Translations under genes and position numbers: made by a program
DNA from: Clostridiales bacterium
Lineage (GTDB): Bacteria; Bacillota_A; Clostridia; Christensenellales; Aristaeellaceae
Direction of reading: 5' to 3'
NCBI GenBank assembly: GCA_012514855.1
Contig: JAAYZL010000073.1
Location: forward strand, 1-12,939
Length of the DNA: 12,939 bases
Notes under the pieces: model-generated
What the model was told of the DNA's origin: nothing
What the model saw: only the letters and a program-made list of their open reading frames with translations
The model's database searches: none
In this document: positions 11,133-12,939 of the stretch, piece by piece
Numbering within the stretch: the stretch's first letter is position 1
Layout: every line of letters starts with the position of its first letter

Positions 11133-12449
11133 TCAGTTTATCTTGCCGCAGCAGTGCTTGTACTTTTTGCCGCTCCCGCACGGGCATGGGTCGTTCCGGC
11201 CGGCCGCCAAATAGCGACGCACTTCCTCTTCGACCGGTCCTGTCAGCACGGACGCCTCTAACAGTTCGCGAAGTTGCCGAACCATTGCTTCGGGCAACTC
11301 GCTTGCGGGCGCGGTTTTAATCATCTCCTCCAACATGGATTCCGCGTCCTCCTGGTTTCCGGTTTCCGCCGCATCCACAAGCTGATCTTCGATCTCGGTC
11401 AAAAGCGGAAGGTGTTCTTCCCGGCTCAGCTGTATGCCCAACTGTTCCGAAATGCCGACGAGCAACGCGTGCGTTCGCGCGTCCTGAACGAATATTTGCG
11501 CCGGTACGCCGGCTTTCTTCATGTGCTCCACGAAGGCGCCCAACAGATCGTCCATGTAATGTTCGGAAGGCTTCGTCATTGCGTAACGCAATATGATGCC
11601 GTCTGCGTGGCTTACAATCACTATCGCCATCGGGAACGACGGGGCTTGCTTCGGTTCCACGGCGACGCTGCCGTCATCGGTTTCTTCGTCCGTTATCGCT
11701 TGCGGAACCATGAACGCGCCGCACTCCCATGCGCCGTGCTTGTGTTTTTTCTTTAGCTTTACGCGCGCAATATCGTCCATAAGACTCGGCCCCGCGCAAA
11801 CTGTCACGGCGGGTTCAGGCAGCGGCAAGCGTCGCCAGTCGAATGTGCCATCCGCACGGGGCGTCAAGAGCGGAATTTCGCGATCCATCGGATTGCCCTC
11901 TTGTAAACCCAGGTCCTCTTTGCTTGCGCCGGGATCGCATGCATGGAACATGTCCTGCTGAATCGGCACGTCATTTATGCGGCGCGCGACCTCCAAGCCG
12001 GCGAGAAGCCCGAGCCGCAGGTATTCCTCGTCGCGCTTGTCCTCCAGATACCACGGTAAGTGTAGCGCCCGACAGCGATCGAAGATGGGATATGCGCGCT
12101 TGCCGCGAAACGTCAGGCCGTACTCGCGGATTTCCTTTTGATCGCGCGGCCGAAGCTCCGCTCTGCCCTCAAACGAGCACATCACGCAGTCTTGGCTAAG
12201 CATCCTCTCGTGCTTCTCGACCTCTCTCAACCCGTCCATCCCCTGCCACAGCAGTCGATAGGATTCCAGACCGGCGCTCCCGGGATAGACTGCGAGCGCT
12301 ATATGCTCGCCCAATGCGCCCATGATGCTGACGTATCCGATTTCACCGTCTGGCATCCGGACCGCGAACAGTTCGCTGTCGCTCATAAACTCCCATAGCC
12401 TTGTCTCTCGATATTCTGCTGCTAGCAGATACAGCGCCTTTTCCGGCAT
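11133..12449 (-). CDS. SEC-C motif protein with DUF7309/DUF6930-like regions
   Basis: This 438-residue soluble protein ends in a complete SEC-C zinc-binding motif, [17 protein letters not shown] at 419-435 (C422, C424, with H432/C433/C434), as in the tail of SecA and many unrelated proteins. The N-terminal region (about 1-180) includes [23 protein letters not shown] and a W-Y-L-E-D segment with repeated [11 protein letters not shown], consistent with DUF7309 as I recall it. Residues about 215-335 resemble DUF6930 ([15 protein letters not shown], then a D-A-R-THALL stretch). Function is unknown; SEC-C suggests nucleic-acid or protein binding with Zn. The start at 12449 has GAGGA 6 bases upstream. 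G+C is lower than in neighbours: about 57% in the hand-counted bases 11881-11940, against 65-77% in two lines of core genes. It is monocistronic, with its own promoter. Domain names are moderately certain; SEC-C is certain. Confidence 0.88.
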   Translation of the reverse strand: MPEKALYLLAAEYRETRLWEFMSDSELFAVRMPDGEIGYVSIMGALGEHIALAVYPGSAGLESYRLLWQGMDGLREVEKHERMLSQDCVMCSFEGRAELRPRDQKEIREYGLTFRGKRAYPIFDRCRALHLPWYLEDKRDEEYLRLGLLAGLEVARRINDVPIQQDMFHACDPGASKEDLGLQEGNPMDREIPLLTPRADGTFDWRRLPLPEPAVTVCAGPSLMDDIARVKLKKKHKHGAWECGAFMVPQAITDEETDDGSVAVEPKQAPSFPMAIVIVSHADGIILRYAMTKPSEHYMDDLLGAFVEHMKKAGVPAQIFVQDARTHALLVGISEQLGIQLSREEHLPLLTEIEDQLVDAAETGNQEDAESMLEEMIKTAPASELPEAMVRQLRELLEASVLTGPVEEEVRRYLAAGRNDPCPCGSGKKYKHCCGKIN

Positions 12450-12512
12450 AGGACTATCCTCATGCTTTCTTGGTATCTCCTATAATATCCCATGGGAATT
12501 CTATCCGGATAC

Positions 12513-12541
12513 AATATAGCATATTCTTATTGCTCTGCCAA
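12513..12541 (-). promoter_or_regulatory. Promoter of the SEC-C protein gene
   Basis: Minus strand: -35 TTGGCA (12536-12541, 5/6), spacer of 17 bases, -10 TATATT (12513-12518, 5/6) preceded by TGC as an extended -10. The start codon is 63 bases downstream. An extra purine-rich box AGGAGA lies in the leader but is too far from the chosen ATG to be its ribosome binding site. Confidence 0.78.
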
Positions 12542-12559
12542 TTCCATATTGCGCCAAAG

Positions 12560-12612
12560 CGGCGAGAGATTTTTTCGTCCGGCTCCTTGCCGGGAACAAA
12601 AATCCCTCGCCG
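12560..12612. repeat. 53-base imperfect palindrome (stem-loop)
   Basis: The arms pair as CGGCGAG with CTCGCCG, then GATTTTT with AAAAATC, then, past a few unpaired bases, CCGGC with GCCGG around a TCCTT loop. The T-run lies inside the stem rather than after it, so this is not a standard intrinsic terminator in either direction. It could be a REP- or MITE-like mobile stem-loop or a cruciform. Confidence 0.7.
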
Positions 12613-12640
12613 GATTCCACAACTTCCGTAGTGGGCGGAG

Positions 12641-12812
12641 CACTAGGTAAGCGATGATTAAAGAACGCGTGTGATGGCAAGCTGAATTTTCGTCAGATTG
12701 GGCTTGCAGAATTCGCAGGAATAGCAGCGCTATTCCAAGAATTCAGCAGGCCCGGGATGGCGGAAATGCAGCCGCCAGCGCACGCGGGATTAAATCAGCG
12801 GTTACCTAGGTC
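12641..12812. repeat. 172-base imperfect palindrome with inverted-repeat ends (MITE-like)
   Basis: The two halves are imperfect reverse complements along their whole length. The ends are a perfect inverted repeat CTAGGTAA (12643-12650) and TTACCTAG (12802-12809). Further in, TGATT/AATCA, CGCGTG/CACGCG, TGGC/GCCA and GAATTC blocks match. The centre is GGAATAGC (12718-12725) with GCTATTCC (12729-12736) around a three-base loop. It begins 10 bases after the stop of the gene to its right. There is no coding content. Confidence 0.75.
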
Positions 12813-12822
12813 CAAATGTTTG

Positions 12823-12939
12823 TCAGCCCGCGGATTCCGCCGCCTGGGGCAGGATTTCCTCCTTGTAGTGGTAGATCGATATGAACTGCCCCGACGCGTC
12901 CATCAACGCGACGCCCCAGTCGACCGGACCTTCCTTTGC
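12823..12939 (-). CDS. 3' end of an unrecognised gene, 5' part outside window
   Basis: The last 38 codons and a TGA stop are visible and the frame is open to the right edge. The product end contains VDWGVALMDASGQFISIYHY, then KEEILPQ and a short Ala-rich tail. The G+C and codon use resemble the core genes rather than the SEC-C segment. I do not recognise the family from so short a piece. That it is coding is supported by the open frame and its plausible composition, not by homology. Confidence 0.5.
   Translation of the reverse strand, partial: AKEGPVDWGVALMDASGQFISIYHYKEEILPQAAESAG

Larger units (their letters stand above)
12450..12822. other. Non-coding A+T-richer stretch with promoter and two large palindromes
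   Basis: No supportable gene lies here on either strand. The left part (bases 12481-12540, about 33% G+C by hand count) holds the SEC-C gene promoter. The rest is occupied by the two palindromes at 12560-12612 and 12641-12812, which are about 28 bases apart. No transposase fragment or obvious target-site duplication was seen. Confidence 0.7.

Noticed and set aside
12641..12812. Retron, integron attC site or CRISPR repeat
   Set aside because: There is no reverse transcriptase or integrase nearby in the window, no attC core pattern, and no repeat-spacer periodicity.

Overview
The window is G+C-rich and almost fully coding. It reads like the chromosome of an anaerobic, fermentative Firmicute of the class Clostridia, probably a high-G+C and perhaps uncultured lineage. 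That placement is an inference from three things: an [FeFe]-hydrogenase of the NAD(P)-linked type, the YlxP (DUF503) and YbjQ small proteins, and a DUF6320/acyltransferase/esterase cassette. All recognised genes except two lie on the minus strand.

Right to left in transcription order, positions 5496-1 hold a three-gene hydrogenase operon: a NuoE/HydC-like [2Fe-2S] subunit, a 1030-residue NuoF/HydB-like subunit, and the [FeFe]-hydrogenase catalytic subunit HydA, which runs off the left edge. The middle protein is the most interesting object here. The C-terminal 2x[4Fe-4S] ferredoxin module usual in HydB/HndC is absent. In its place is a complete GltD/NfnL-like half with an Fe-S region, an FAD fold and an NAD(P)H fold. 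One complex would therefore have an FMN/NAD(H) site, a second FAD/NAD(P)H site and an H-cluster, as expected if it links H2, NAD(H) and NADP(H).

Positions 5702-7136 carry a monocistronic RhlE-like DEAD-box RNA helicase with its own extended -10 promoter and an intrinsic terminator. Positions 7199-10179 carry a tightly packed three-gene operon (HSL-type alpha/beta hydrolase, condensation/alcohol-acetyltransferase-like protein, zinc-ribbon membrane protein of the DUF6320 type) behind a strong promoter. That promoter sits back to back with a plus-strand promoter driving ybjQ-like and ylxP-like genes (10259-10857), which overlap by ATGA.

The right end looks like an acquired or rearranged segment. 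A short minus-strand fragment (10859-11098) resembles the C-terminal end of a larger protein. Next is a SEC-C protein gene (11133-12449) of visibly lower G+C with its own promoter. An A+T-richer non-coding stretch (12450-12822) follows, holding two large imperfect palindromes of about 53 and 172 bases. The last feature is the 3' end of an unrecognised minus-strand gene (12823-12939). No tRNA, rRNA, CRISPR array or transposase was seen.
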